Source of the DNA: Macrostomum hystrix
Lineage: Eukaryota > Platyhelminthes > Macrostomidae
Assembly (NCBI GenBank): GCA_950097015.1
Contig: CATNEN010000007.1
Coordinates: forward strand, 3,658,001 to 3,722,000
Length of the DNA: 64,000 nucleotides
Direction of reading: 5' to 3'
Shown here: positions 12,275-25,995 of the stretch, piece by piece
Layout: the number at the start of each line of letters is the position of its first letter
How positions within the stretch are numbered: position 1 is the first letter of the stretch
The notes under the pieces: generated by a model
The model's input: the letters and a program-made list of their open reading frames with translations, nothing else
The model's database searches: none
Told to the model about the DNA's origin: nothing
Made by a program: the position numbers and the translations under genes

Positions 12275-14787
12275 CTATGGTCCACTCAACAGTGTAAGCT
12301 GCAGGCGCTCTCGTTGCCGCCGACTTCTATGCCGATGCCCTGACTTTGCGCACTGACAGCAGCAGCAGCGGCAGCAAAATGCAAAGCTGTTAGCTGCCAA
12401 TTGCCGCACCGCTCGACAGCAAACCAGCGTCAGAGGCAGCTTCAGAGCCATGAAACCGAAGGCGATGCACTTGGCTATCAGATCCAACCCATCCCGCCAG
12501 TCTTGGGCGCTGAGAGTCCAGTCTGGAGCTGCGCGAGCTACGTTCCTGCCCGTGAATTTGTACGCAGCTCGCGTTGCCGAATAGGTGAGAAAGTTGCCGG
12601 CTCGCAGTGCCGCCTCAGGCAGGCCGGTTACGGCGAAGAGCATCCCGCACACCAGGAATAGGAAGCGCAGCTGGCGGAAGGTGTTACAGTCAATGATGTA
12701 TTTTAACATGAGGCTGTCTGGAGAGAGCTCTCGATCCGGTCGCACAGTTAGACTAGCTGTCTTGGAAGCTGCCGCGTTCTCTGATCCCGTTGCTGAAGTC
12801 GTAGTTGTTGTCTTTGTGCCCGACGCAGTCAGAGTGGCTTGTCGACTGCGCTGCTGGCGATCCTGACGGGCCATGCAGACGATGGTGGCCAGGGAAGCAC
12901 AGACAATGCCAGTCAGGGGCAGCAGGTCGCCGACCAGGAAGTCGATCTGGGGCCACAAGGAGTCTCTCCATGCCGGAGCTATCCAGCTCGACGTTATAGT
13001 GCAGATGCTTCCTGTTGAGTTTGTGGACAAAATCAATAATTTTCATTGAGACGATTGTACGAGCAAGATAGGTAGTCTTGGTTGACGCACTACTGTGGTT
13101 CTGGTTCATGCTATACGGCAGTCTTGGTTGATGCTCTACGGTGGTTTGGTTAATGCTCTACGGTGGTTTGGTTGATGGTCTACGGTGGTTTGGTTGATGC
13201 TCTACGGTGGTTTGGTTGATGCTCTACGGTGGTTTGGTTGATGCTCTATGGTAGTCTTGGTTGATGCTCTATGGTAGTCTTGGTTGATGCTCTACGGTGG
13301 TATTGGTTGATGCTCTACGGTGGTTTTGGTTGATGCTCTACGGTAGTCTTGGTTGATGCTCTACGGTGGTCTTGGTTGATGCTCTACGGTGGTTTGGTTG
13401 ATGCTCTACGGTAGTCTTGGTTGATGCTCTACGGTAGTCTTGGTTGATGCTCTACGGTGGTTTGGTTGATGCTCTACGGTGGTTTGGTTGATGCTCTACG
13501 GTAGTCTTGGTTGATGCTCTACGGTGGTTTGGTTGATGCTCTACGGTGGTTTTGGTTGATGCTCTACGGTAGTCTTGGTTGATGCTCTACGGTAGTCTTG
13601 GTTGATGCTCTACGGTGGTTTTAGTTTCGACTCGATGGTAGTTTAGGTTGAGACTTATGTGGATTCGGTTGTGAATCTTATGGAGGATTGTGTTGTGCTG
13701 CGTTATATTTTTTCCGCAATATTGGCATTTGGCTTAATATTAGAAAGAGTTAGACAAGACTTAAAGGCTTTTCCAAATTCCTGACAACTCCGCTACTTCA
13801 CCTTGTACGGTTCCGCCCTTGAACTTGACTTCCTCCAGTGAGTAGGTCCACAGGTACTGCGAGTTCAGTACCAGAAGTACGGCGCAGAACGCGATGACGG
13901 TGTTGCGCACACGATCTGCGCTCAGCAGCTGCCAGGCAGTGACGGGACTCCAGTACAGTCGCAGGGTGTCAAAGCTGAGTGCAAGCTGCGCTGCGGCCCG
14001 GATGTGAACAGCGAACCCGTACGCGAACGGGTACACGCTGCAGGCCGTGGGGGAGCTGGAGAGCAGGTTGTTAACTATACTGACTCCCGTTGAGCAGCGG
14101 AGCCAGAGATCCACACCGCGAGACATCAGCAGCCACAGCTCTGCTGCCACGACTGTAGACAAGTACAGACAGACTCCGGTGCGTGACTGGCCAAGCTACG
14201 GTTCAGGTGAGCTGGTTGAGTCATGGTGCAGCGTGAGACTGGATGCAGGGTGAGACTGGATGCAGGGTGAGACTGAATGTAGGGTGAGACTGGATGCAGG
14301 GTGAGACTGAATGTAGGGTGAGACTGGATGCAGGGTGAGACTGAATGTAGGGTGAGACTGGATGCAGGGTGAGATGAGATGCAGGGTGAGACTGAATGCA
14401 GGGTGAGACTGGATGCAGGGTGAGACTGGATGCAGGGTGAGACTGGATGCAGGGTGAAGCAAATTATACGTCTTCAGTGTATTTTCCTGGCGAGTCAATT
14501 CTTACTTTTAGTGTAGCAGCCAGCAGGAAGCAATTGCCGAGAATACCAAGAATCAGCAATAGGCCTAGAACGGTAGCCAGTGACAAGCGAATTTCATCTG
14601 GCAGATGGATACTCGGCGTGTACTGCTCCTGCTCATGCTGCTCCTGTTGCTCGTGTTGAACTGGCGGCTGCTGCTGCTGCTTGGGCTCGCTGCCAATCAG
14701 GCAGGCGATGGCAAAGGCGAACAGCTGGTTCTCTCGCTCCTCCATGCGGGCCGAGTGGCTCGAGTGCTCATCCTCGCGAGTTGGCAT
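12275..14787 (-). CDS. Divergent rhodopsin-family GPCR
   Basis: Three exons, 470 aa: 14787-14506 (94 codons, donor AAA|GTAAGA), 14195-13802 (phase 1 at its end, CAAG|GTGAAG) and 13011-12275 (acceptor AACAG, TAG stop). Phases agree throughout. The N-terminus is Gln/Glu-rich. Seven hydrophobic segments follow: TM1 about residues 66-92 with GILGN, TM2 101-123 (TGVCLYLSTVVAAEL), TM3 145-170 beginning at a Cys, TM4 188-210, TM5 248-273, a Thr/Ser-rich third loop, TM6 338-359 with a Pro, and TM7 400-423. A cysteine cluster (CCRCCCCQC) near the end could be palmitoylated. DRY is not evident (FDTLR stands there) and NPxxY is missing, so ligand and coupling cannot be inferred. The upstream TTCTCAG before the ATG may mark an extra 5' exon. 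Confidence 0.75.
13085..13640. repeat. 22-23-bp minisatellite in GPCR intron 2
   Basis: About 24 copies built on CTCTACGGTGGTTTGGTTGA, alternating with a TAGTCTTGG variant. It fills most of the 790-bp intron between exons 2 and 3 of the GPCR. The right end decays into diverged copies around 13620-13690. Confidence 0.95.
14222..14456. repeat. 17-bp minisatellite in GPCR intron 1
   Basis: About 14 copies of GACTGGATGCAGGGTGA, with GAATGTA and GAGATGA variants. It occupies about 235 bp of a 310-bp intron. The rest is about 75 bp, the size of a minimal intron elsewhere in the window. Confidence 0.95.
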
Positions 14788-14799
14788 GACCGGCTCTGA

Positions 14800-15345
14800 G
14801 AAAATTGCATCATGAATTATTTGCTAAACTGCTGCAGCAGCCGACCCCACCTGGCGAATTCGGGTTCAGCTGGGCAAGCTTTTGGACTGAAGAATATCAG
14901 CAAAGGTAACTAACAAGAACAAGGTTTAGAAAGAAAATATTTAAAGTTCAAATCTAGCATAAAACGGGGTGAACATCTAGCTAACTTCAGTGTTTAAAGC
15001 CAAATTATGGGAAGACAATGACATTCTGGTTGATTTGTAGTAGAGAGTCCAGAATTTTTCTCCCAACAAAGTGCAGCCACTAAAGTACACACTGCCCAGA
15101 TTTCGATGCTGAGGAACATGCATGCGCCCGCGCATAGTCTAGGACTAGTAGTGTTATTTGAGATTCGCTTGAGCTCTATCGGCATCTGATCACTGAAGAT
15201 CGGGGATGATCCGGGATCCGGATGATGGCCAACTCATGGAGGGAGATTTATTCTCGTTTGCACTTCCGAGCTTAACTAAAGCGCATCTTCTCTAGGCATG
15301 CTTCGAGCCAATCTTAGAAGCAAACTGCCTAATAAGTTCCAGATG
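14800..15345. other. Upstream flank of the GPCR, no other gene
   Basis: This should contain the GPCR promoter and any 5' untranslated exon. A minus-strand open frame at 14994-15185 has no recognisable domain. No TATA box could be assigned with confidence. Confidence 0.35.
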
Positions 15346-15349
15346 CTTT

Positions 15350-18300
15350 CCACATGATCTGAGACACATGATCTGAGACGCATGATCTGAGACACATGAT
15401 CTGAGACACATGATCTGAGACACACATGATCTGAGGCACATGATCTGAGACACATGATCTGAGACACACATGATCTGAGACACACATGATCTGAGACACA
15501 TGATCTGAGACACATGATCTGAGACACACATGATCTGAGACACATGATCTGAGACACACATGATCTGAGACACACATGATCTGAGACACATGATCTGAGA
15601 CACACATGATCTGAGACACATGATCTGAGACACATGATCTGAGACGCATCACATGATCTGAGACACATGATCTGAGACACATGATCTGAGACACACATGA
15701 TCTGAGACACACATGATCTGAGACACATGATCTGAGACACATGATCTGAGACACATGATCTGAGACACATGATCTGAGACACATGATCTGAGACACATGA
15801 TCTGAGACACACATGATCTGAGACGCATCACATGATCTGAGACACACATGATCTGAGACGCATGATCTGAGACACATGATCTGAGACACACATGATCTGA
15901 GACACACATGATCTGAGACACACATGATCTGAGACACATGATCTGATACGCATCACATGATCTGAGACACACATGATCTGAGACACATGATCTGAGACAC
16001 ATGATCTGAGACACATGATCTGAGACACACATGATCTGAGACACATGATCTGAGACACACATGATCTGAGACACATGATCTGAGACACACATGATCTGAG
16101 ACACACATGATCTGAGACACACATGATCTGAGACACACATGATCTGAGACGCATCACATGATCTGAGACACATGATCTGAGACACATGATCTGAGACACA
16201 CATGATCTGAGACACATGATCTGAGACACACATGATCTGAGACACATGATCTGAGACGCATCACATGATCTGAGACACACATGATCTGAGACACACATGA
16301 TCTGAGACACATGATCTGAGACACACATGATCTGAGACACATGATCTGAGACACACATGATCTGAGACACACATGATGTGAGACGCATCACATGATCTGA
16401 GACACACATGATCTGAGACACACATGATCTGAGACACACATGATCTGAGACGCATCACATGATCTGAGACACACATGATCTGAGACACATGATCTGAGAC
16501 ACACATGATCTGAGACGCATCACATGATCTGAGACGCATCACATGATCTGAGACGCATCACATGATCTGAGACACATGATCTGAGACGCATCACATGATC
16601 TGAGACACACATGATCTGAGACACACATGATCTGAGACACATCATCACTTAATCTAAAATCTGAGACACACATGATCTGAGACACATGATCTGAGACACA
16701 TGATCTGAGACACACATGATCTGAGACACATGATCTGAGGACACATGATCTGAGACACATGATCTGAGACACACATGATCTGAGACACATGATCTGAGAC
16801 ACACATGATCTGAGACACATGATCTGAGACACACATGATCTGAGACACACATGATCTGAGACACACATGATCTGAGACACATGATCTGAGACACACATGA
16901 TCTGAGACGCATCACATGATCTGAGACACACATGATCTGAGACACATGATCTGAGACACACATGATCTGAGACAAACATGATCTGAGACGCATCACATGA
17001 TCTGAGACACACATGATCTGAGACACATGATCTGAGACACACATGATCTGAGACACACATGATCTGAGACACATCATCACTTAATCTAAAATCTGAGACA
17101 CACATGATCTGAGACACATGATCTGAGACACATGATCTGAGACACACATGATCTGAGACACATGATCTGAGACACATGATCTGAGACACATGATCTGAGA
17201 CACACATGATCTGAGACACATGATCTGAGACACACATGATCTGAGACACATGATCTGAGACACACATGATCTGAGACACACATGATCTGAGGACACACAT
17301 GATCTGAGACACATGATCTGAGACACACATGATCTGAGACGCATCACATGATCTGAGACACACATGATCTGAGACACATGATCTGAGACACACATGATCT
17401 GAGACAACATGATCTGAGAGACAGCACATGATCTGAGACCCAACATGATCTGAGACACATGATCTGAGACACACATGATCTTGAGACACACATGATCTGA
17501 GACACATCATCACTTAATCTAAAATCTGAGACACACATGATCTGAACACATGATCTGAGACACATGATCTGAGACACACATGATCTGAGACACATGATCT
17601 GAGACACATGATCTGAGACACATGATCTGAGACACACATGATCTGAGACACATGATCTGAGACACACATGATCTGAGACACATGATCTGAGACACACATG
17701 ATCTGAGACACACATGATCTGAGACACACATGATCTGAGACACATGATCTGAGACACACATGATCTGAGACGCATCACATGATCTGAGACGCATCACATG
17801 ATCTGAGACGCATCACATGATCTGAGACGCATCACATGATCTGAGACGCATCACATGATCTGAGACGCATCACATGATCTGAGACGCATCACATGATCTG
17901 AGACACACATGATCTGAGACACACATGATCTGAGACACATGATCTGAGACACACATGATCTGAGACACACATGATCTGGGACACACATGATCTGAGACAC
18001 ACATGATCTGAGACACACATGATCTGAGACACACATGATCTGAGACGCATCACATGATCTGAGACACACATGATCTGAGACGCATCACATGATCTGAGAC
18101 ACACATGATCTGAGACACACATGATCTGAGACACACATGATCTGAGACACACATGATCTGAGACACATCATCACTTAATCTAAAATCTGAGACACACATG
18201 ATCTGAGACACACATGATCTGAGACACATGATCTGAGACACACATGATCTGAGACACATGATCTGAGACACACATGATCTGAGACACATGATCTGAGACA

Positions 18301-21300
18301 CATGATCTGAGACACACATGATGTGAGACACATGATCTGAGACACACATGATCTGAGACACACATGATCTGAGACACACATGATCTGAGACACACATGAT
18401 CTGAGACACACATGATCTGAGACGCATCACATGATCTGAGACACACATGATCTGAGACACACATGATCTGAGACACACATGATCTGAGACACACATGATC
18501 TGAGACACACATGATCTGAGACACACATGATCTGAGAACACACATGATCTGAGACGCATCACATGATCTGAGACACACATGATCTGAGACACACATGATC
18601 TGAGACACACATGATCTGAGACACACATGATCTGAGACACACATGATCTGAGACACACATGATCTGAGACACACATGATCTGAGACACACATGATCTGAG
18701 ACACACATGATCTGAGACACACATGATCTGAGACACACATGATCTGAGACACACATGATCTGAGACACACATGATCTGAGACACACATGATCTGAGACGC
18801 ATCACATGATCTGAGACACACATGATCTGAGACACACATGATCTGAGACACACATGATCTGAGACACACATGATCTGAGACGCATCACATGATCTGAGAC
18901 ACACATGATCTGAGACACACATGATCTGAGACACACATGATCTGAGACACACATGATCTGAGACAAACATGATCTGAGACGCATCACATGATCTGAGACA
19001 CACATGATCTGAGACACATGATCTGAGACACACATGATCTGAGACACAGATGATCTGAGACACACATGATCTGAGACACACATGATCTGAGACACAGATG
19101 ATCTGAGACACACATGATCTGAGACACATGATCTGAGACACACATGATCTGAGACACAGATGATCTGAGACACACATGATCTGAGACACACATGATCTGA
19201 GACGCATCACATGATCTGAGACACACATGATCTGAGACACACATGATCTGAGACACACATGATCTGAGACACACATGATCTGAGACACACATGATCTGAG
19301 ACACACATGATCTGAGACACACATGATCTGAGAGGCATCACATGATCTGAGACACACATGATCTGAGACGCATCACATGATCTGAGACACACATGATCTG
19401 AGACACACATGATCTGAGACACAAATGATCTGAGACACACATGATCTGAGACACATCATCACTTAATCTAAAATCTGAGACACACATGATCTGAGACACA
19501 TGATCTGAGACACATGATCTGAGACACACATGATCTGAGACAACATGATCTGAGACACACATGATCTGAGACCACATGATCTGAGACACACATGATCTGA
19601 GACACACATGATCTGAGACACACATGATCTGAGACACAATGATCTGAGACACACATGATCTGAGACACACATGATCTGAGACACACATGATCTGAGACAC
19701 ATGATCTGAGACACACATGATCTGAGACACACATGATCTGAGACCACATGATCTGAGACACACATGATCTGAGACACACATGATCTGAGACACACATGAT
19801 CTGAGACGCATCACATGATCTGAGACACACATGATCTGAGACACACATGATCTGAGACACACATGATCTGAGACACACATGATCTGAGACGCATCACATG
19901 ATCTGAGACGCATCACATGATCTGAGACACACATGATCTGAGACACACATGATCTGAGACACACATGATCTGAGACACACATGATCTGAGACACATCATC
20001 ACTTAATCTAAAATCTGAGACACACATGATCTGAGACACACATGATCTGAGACACATGATCTGAGACACACATGATCTGAGACACATGATCTGAGACACA
20101 CATGATCTGAGACACATGATCTGAGACACATGATCTGAGACACACATGATCTGAGACACATGATCTGAGACACACATGATCTGAGACACATGATCTGAGA
20201 CACACATGATCTGAGACACATGATCTGAGACGCATCACATGATCTGAGACACACATGATCTGAGACGCATCACATGATCTGAGACACACATGATCTGAGA
20301 CACACATGATCTGAGACACACATGATCTGAGACACACATGATCTGAGACACACATGATCTGAGACACACATGATCTGAGACGCATCACATGATCTGAGAC
20401 ACACATGATCTGAGACACACATGATCTGAGACACACATGATCTGAGACACACATGATCTGAGACACACATGATCTGAGACACACATGATCTGAGACAAAC
20501 ATGATCTGAGACGCATCACATTATCTGAGACACACATGATCTGAGACACACATGATCTGAGACACACATGATCTGAGACACACATGATCTGAGACACACA
20601 TGATCTGAGACGCATCACATGATCTGAGACACACATGATCTGAGACACACATGATCTGAGACACACATGATCTGAGACAAACATGATCTGAGACGCATCA
20701 CATGATCTGAGACACACATGATCTGAGACACATGATCTGAGACACACATGATCTGAGACACACATGATCTGAGACACACATGATCTGAGACACACATGAT
20801 CTGAGACACACATGATCTGAGACACATGATCTGAGACACACATGATCTGAGACACACATGATCTGAGACGCATCACATGATCTGAGACACACATGATCTG
20901 AGACACACATGATCTGAGACACACATGATCTGAGACACACATGATCTGAGACACACATGATCTGAGACACACATGATCTGAGACACACATGATCTGAGAC
21001 ACACATGATCTGAGACGCATCACATGATCTGAGACACACATGATCTGAGACACACATGATCTGAGACAAACATGATCTGAGACGCATCACATGATCTGAG
21101 ACACACATGATCTGAGACACATGATCTGAGACACACATGATCTGAGACACAGATGATCTGAGACACACATGATCTGAGACACACATGATCTGAGACGCAT
21201 CACATGATCTGAGACACACATGATCTGAGACACACATGATCTGAGACACACATGATCTGAGACACACATGATCTGAGACACACATGATCTGAGACACACA

Positions 21301-23395
21301 TGATCTGAGACACACATGATCTGAGACACACATAATCTGAGACGCATCACATGATCTGAGACACACATGATCTGAGACACACATGATCTGAGACAAACAT
21401 GATCTGAGACGCATCACATGATCTGAGACACACATGATCTGAGACACATGATCTGAGACACACATGATCTGAGACACAGATGATCTGAGACACACATGAT
21501 CTGAGACACACATGATCTGAGACACACATGATCTGAGACACACATGATCTGAGACACACATGATCTGAGACACACATGATCTGAGACGCATCATCACTTA
21601 ATCTAAAATCAGAGAAACACATGATCTGAGACACACATGATCTGAGACACATGATCTGAGACACACATGATCTGAGACACATGATCTGAGACACATGATC
21701 TGAGACACACATGATCTGAGACGCATCACATGATCTGAGACACACATGATCTGAGACACACATGATCTGAGACACACATGATCTGAGACAAACATGATCT
21801 GAGACGCATCACATGATCTGAGACACACATGATCTGAGACACATGATCTGAGACACACATGATCTGAGACACACATGATCTGAGACACACATGATCTGAG
21901 ACACACATGATCTGAGACACACATGATCTGAGACACATGATCTGAGACACACATGATCTGAGACACATGATCTGAGACACACATGATCTGAGACACAGAT
22001 GATCTGAGACACACATGATCTGAGACACACATGATCTGAGACACACATGATCTGAGACACACATGATCTGAGACACACATGATCTGAGACACACATGATC
22101 TGAGACGCATCATCACTTAATCTAAAATCAGAGAAACACATGATCTGAGACACACATGATCTGAGACACATGATCTGAGACACACATGATCTGAGACACA
22201 TGATCTGAGACACATGATCTGAGACACACAATATCTGAGACGCATCACATGATCTGAGACACACATGATCTGAGACACACATGATCTGAGACACACATGA
22301 TCTGAGACAAACATGATCTGAGACGCATCACATGATCTGAGACACACATGATCTGAGACACATGATCTGAGACACACATGATCTGAGACACACATGATCT
22401 GAGACACACATGATCTGAGACACACATGATCTGAGACACACATGATCTGAGACACATGATCTGAGACACACATGATCTGAGACACACATGATCTGAGACG
22501 CATCACATGATCTGAGACACACATGATCTGAGACACACATGATCTGAGACACACATGATCTGAGACACACATGATCTGAGACACACATGATCTGAGACAC
22601 ACATGATCTGAGACACACATGATCTGAGACACACATGATCTGAGACGCATCACATGATCTGAGACACACATGATCTGAGACACACATGATCTGAGACAAA
22701 CATGATCTGAGACGCATCACATGATCTGAGACACACATGATCTGAGACACATGATCTGAGACACACATGATCTGAGACACAGATGATCTGAGACACACAT
22801 GATCTGAGACACACATGATCTGAGACGCATCACATGATCTGAGACACACATGATCTGAGACACACATGATGTGAGACACACATGATCTGAGACACACATG
22901 ATCTGAGACACACATGATCTGAGACACACATGATCTGAGACACACATGATCTGAGACACACATGATCTGAGACGCATCACATGATCTGAGACACACATGA
23001 TCTGAGACACACATGATCTGAGACAAACATGATCTGAGACGCATCACATGATCTGAGACACACATGATCTGAGACACATGATCTGAGACACACATGATCT
23101 GAGACACAGATGATCTGAGACACACATGATCTGAGACACACATGATCTGAGACACACATGATCTGAGACACACATGATCTGAGACACACATGATCTGAGA
23201 CACACATGATCTGAGACGCATCATCACTTAATCTAAAATCAGAGAAACACATGATCTGAGACACACATGATCTGAGACACATGATCTGAGACACACATGA
23301 TCTGAGACACATGATCTGAGACACACATGATCTTGAGACGCATCACATGATCTGAGACGCACATGATCTGAGACGCATCATCACTTAATCTAAAA
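15350..23395. repeat. 8-kb satellite of mixed 14/16/18-bp units
   Basis: Head-to-tail ACACATGATCTGAG units differ by one or two extra AC steps. Some units carry a GCATC insertion. A distinct interrupter (CATCACTTAATCTAAAATC) marks ten points at about 16646, 17078, 17511, 18172, 19460, 20000, 21595, 22114, 23225 and 23382. The first three are about 432 bp apart, so that block is a higher-order unit. The block ending at 21597 recurs ending at 23227, exactly 1,630 bp later. The minus strand lacks stop codons in all frames over long stretches. This gives spurious open frames up to 435 codons (18050-19357). Confidence 0.97.
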
Positions 23396-23399
23396 TCTG

Positions 23400-24235
23400 A
23401 GACACAAGTCTAAGATTAGAAGATGAGATTATATAAAAGATAGGTCGAACATGATCTAAAATAGGTTATACGTGTAATTTAGGCGTCAGACACAAAATGA
23501 GAAGCCCCGTAACGGCCCTGCAAAACCTCGGTTACTTTAGCATAGGGAGGCTTTTAGCAAAGTGAATTCGCTAGATGACAGAGCAGGTAAGTCAGTCAGG
23601 AATGAGACTTGCTTTTGACACTCACCTTTAAGTTGATTTGCACGTTCTTTTCAAAGTAGATTTTCGCCTTGTCGGCACAATTCTCGTTTGCTAATTTATT
23701 CAGTTGAAGCTCTCAGATTTTCTCCCTCTTTCACGCTTCCTTCTCCCTCTCCGTCTCCCTAAGAGCCTATCAGCGTTGCCCCAGAAATCCTCATCGGTTC
23801 CTGGGGAAAACTGTCCTCCTCAAACGGAGACTCCATCGCTCCCCAAGTCTGGACAATCTGTCTTGCGTCTGTCCGTCTTTTGCAAATCCGTCGCCTCAGG
23901 AGAACGCGCGGGCGCCTGGCAGAGTCAGGATGGCCTCATGTCGTAATTAATGACGCACGCTCTCTTCTTCTAAGAGAAGAATGCCCTCTTCTTAAGAGAA
24001 TGCCTTCATCAGAATTTTGAGGCTGAGAAGTTCTTGAGGTTGATTAAGATAGGTCTGCAACTAAGTGGCAATTTTGAATTCTCTGGGCATTTGATAAAAA
24101 TGTCACTCTCATGGCATTGTCATGCTAAGTTATAAAACGGACATCCAAGATTATAATCCTACGAAATAAAGATATGTTGGGCCATAGACATCTTGACTTA
24201 CTTGACTTGACGGTGATGCCAGCGTCCACAGTGTG
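23400..24235. other. Spacer with no recognised gene
   Basis: Follows the satellite. A pyrimidine-rich plus-strand open frame at 23704-23946 has no family signature. No splice-linked exons were found. Confidence 0.35.
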
Positions 24236-24239
24236 GTCC

Positions 24240-24700
24240 TCCTCTGGAGAATCCAGGAGGTGGAGAGTCGCTCGAAACATCCTTTAGTGACACTATACCT
24301 GCAGCCAGCCAGGAGGCAATTTCTGCCCAATTAGCTGACTCCTGAGCACACTCGCACACAGATAATGTACGCATGCAGGCACACACTCAAACAGGAGAGG
24401 TCCGGGTTTGTGCCGAGGTAGGTGAGCCTGTCCTGGGTAAAGACGGGGCAGTCGCAGATGAAATGCTCCGCATTCTCTACGTAGGAGAAGCAGAAATGGC
24501 ACTGCTCACTGCGGATTCTGCCTTGCAGGTAGCGATGCCTAGCAAAGCAGCCAGGGCCAGAGAGGGCCATTGTGACTGCCCTGATGTCCCTATAGCCGAG
24601 TCCAAGCAGGGCTCGACAGAGGGCAGTGGTGGGACAAGGAACTTTCCTTATCTCATCGAAATCGAAGAAACAAAATTCGAACCACCTAAAGTGAAATGAA
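24240..24700 (-). mobile_element. Non-LTR retrotransposon 3' tail, degenerate
   Basis: On the minus strand, from about 24690 to 24390, the translation contains LCRALLGLGYRDIRAVTMAL, then RHRYLQGRIRSEQCHFC and FSYVENAEHFICDCPVF. This is the Cys-Cys-His-Cys finger (CxxC, then HFxCxC) that closes the ORF of many non-LTR elements, after the RT and any RNase H domain. No reverse transcriptase domain remains, so the copy is 5'-truncated. Downstream it runs into the sequence shared by the dispersed repeats at 29.4, 32.2, 40.9, 47.8 and 59.1 kb (AGGAGTCAGC, GGGCAGAA, GGCTGCAGGT, GTGTCAC), interrupted by frameshifts. Assignment rests on the finger pattern alone. Confidence 0.7.
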
Positions 24701-24719
24701 AGGCTTTTGAGTTTTATTT

Positions 24720-25065
24720 GGCTCGGCTAAAAGGGATTTAGATACGAGCGTAGATGCCGAATGCACAATGCCGTCTCTAATTCGCCTCCACTCGGTCTCA
24801 CATCACCAGCGCGAGACAGTCAAAGCTGCATCAAAATCTGCATCCAGAATCTTTCCGAAGCGTTTTTCATCGCGATAAGCTAGCCCCTTTTTCGGCTGCA
24901 GAAAAGGTGGGTTCTCCTTTATCTCAACATCGACTATCGGTCTGTCTCATCGCTTCTGCCAGTGTCTTGGGATTATCCTATTTGGGATTTAAATGATGGC
25001 AGCGGAATGCTCAATTTGAAAGCAGAAAAATGAGCACGATTATTTATAGCTCGTAGAATCGCTTT
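24720..25065. other. Spacer with no recognised gene
   Basis: No coding frame or repeat was recognised between the retrotransposon tail and the 25-bp array. Confidence 0.35.
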
Positions 25066-25071
25066 CTTAGG

Positions 25072-25857
25072 ATTGGATAAGCAGACTGTATTCTGTATTG
25101 GATAAGCAGACTGTAGTCTGTGTTGGATAAGCAGACTGTAGTCTGTGTTGGATAAGCAGACTGTAGTCTGTGTTGGATAAGCAGACTGCATTCTGTGTTG
25201 GATAAGCAGACTGTAGTCTGTGTTGGATAAGCAGACTGTAGTTTGTGTTGGATAAGCAGACTGTAGTCTGTGTTGGATAAGCAGACTGTAGTCTGTGTTG
25301 GATAAGCAGACTGTAGTCTGTGTTGGATAAGCAGACTGTATTCTGTATTGGATAAGCAGACTGTATTCTGTATTGGATAAGCAGACTGTATTCTGTGTTG
25401 GATAAGCAGACTGTATTCTGTGCTGGATAAGCAGACTGTAGTCTGTGTTGGATAAGCAGACTGTATTCTGTATTGGATAAGCAGACTGTATTCTGTGTTG
25501 GATAAGCAGACTGTATTCTGTGCTGGATAAGCAGACTGTATTCTGTATTGGATAAGCAGACTATAGTCTGTGTTGGATAAGCAGACTATAGTCTGTGTTG
25601 GATAAGCAGACTGTAGTCTGTGTTGGATAAGCAGACTATAGTCTGTGTTGGATAAGCAGACTGTAGTCTGTGTTGGATAAGCAGACTGTAGTTTGTGTTG
25701 GATAAGCAGACTGTAGTCTGTGTTGGATAAGCAGACTGTAGTTTGTGTTGGATAAGCAGACTGTAGTCTGTGTTGGATAAGCAGACTGTAGTCTGTGTTG
25801 GATAAGCAGACTGTAGTTTGTATTGGATAAGCAGACTGTATTCTGTATTGGATTAGC
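25072..25857. repeat. 25-bp minisatellite
   Basis: About 31 copies. Each contains GATAAGCAGACTGTAGTCTG followed by TGTTG, with GTATTCTG, CTATAGTCTG and GTGCTG variants. The core CAGACTGTAGTCTG is a near-perfect inverted repeat (CAGACT and AGTCTG), so each unit can form a small hairpin. No gene overlaps it. Confidence 0.95.
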
Positions 25858-25995
25858 TGACTGACAGTACGCTTCCGACTGTACTTTCTGACCGTGTACT
25901 TCTGACAGCGTACTTTCTGACGGTGCGCTTCTGACAGTGTACTTCTGACAATCTTCTTCCTGACTGTACTTTCTGGCAGTGCGCTTCTAACACTG
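25858..25995. repeat. Degenerate 17-20-bp repeat
   Basis: Seven or eight decayed copies of a TACTTCTGACAGTG-like motif (GTACTTTCTGAC, GTGCGCTTCTGAC). They directly abut the 25-bp array but share no unit with it. Confidence 0.75.

Noticed and set aside
12401-13109. Several plus- and minus-strand frames overlapping GPCR-1 exon 3
   Set aside because: They are shadow frames of a GC-rich coding exon. The real frame is fixed by phase, transmembrane segments and splice sites.
4100-23395. CRISPR-like array
   Set aside because: Units are contiguous with no unique spacers, there are no cas genes, and the genome is eukaryotic.
15276-23400. Dozens of long minus-strand open frames (MCLRSCVSQIMCVSDHV-type, up to 435 codons)
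   Set aside because: All three minus frames are open only because the repeat unit lacks stop codons on that strand. The frames overlap each other and shift with each 16- or 18-bp unit. No start context, splice site or domain is present.
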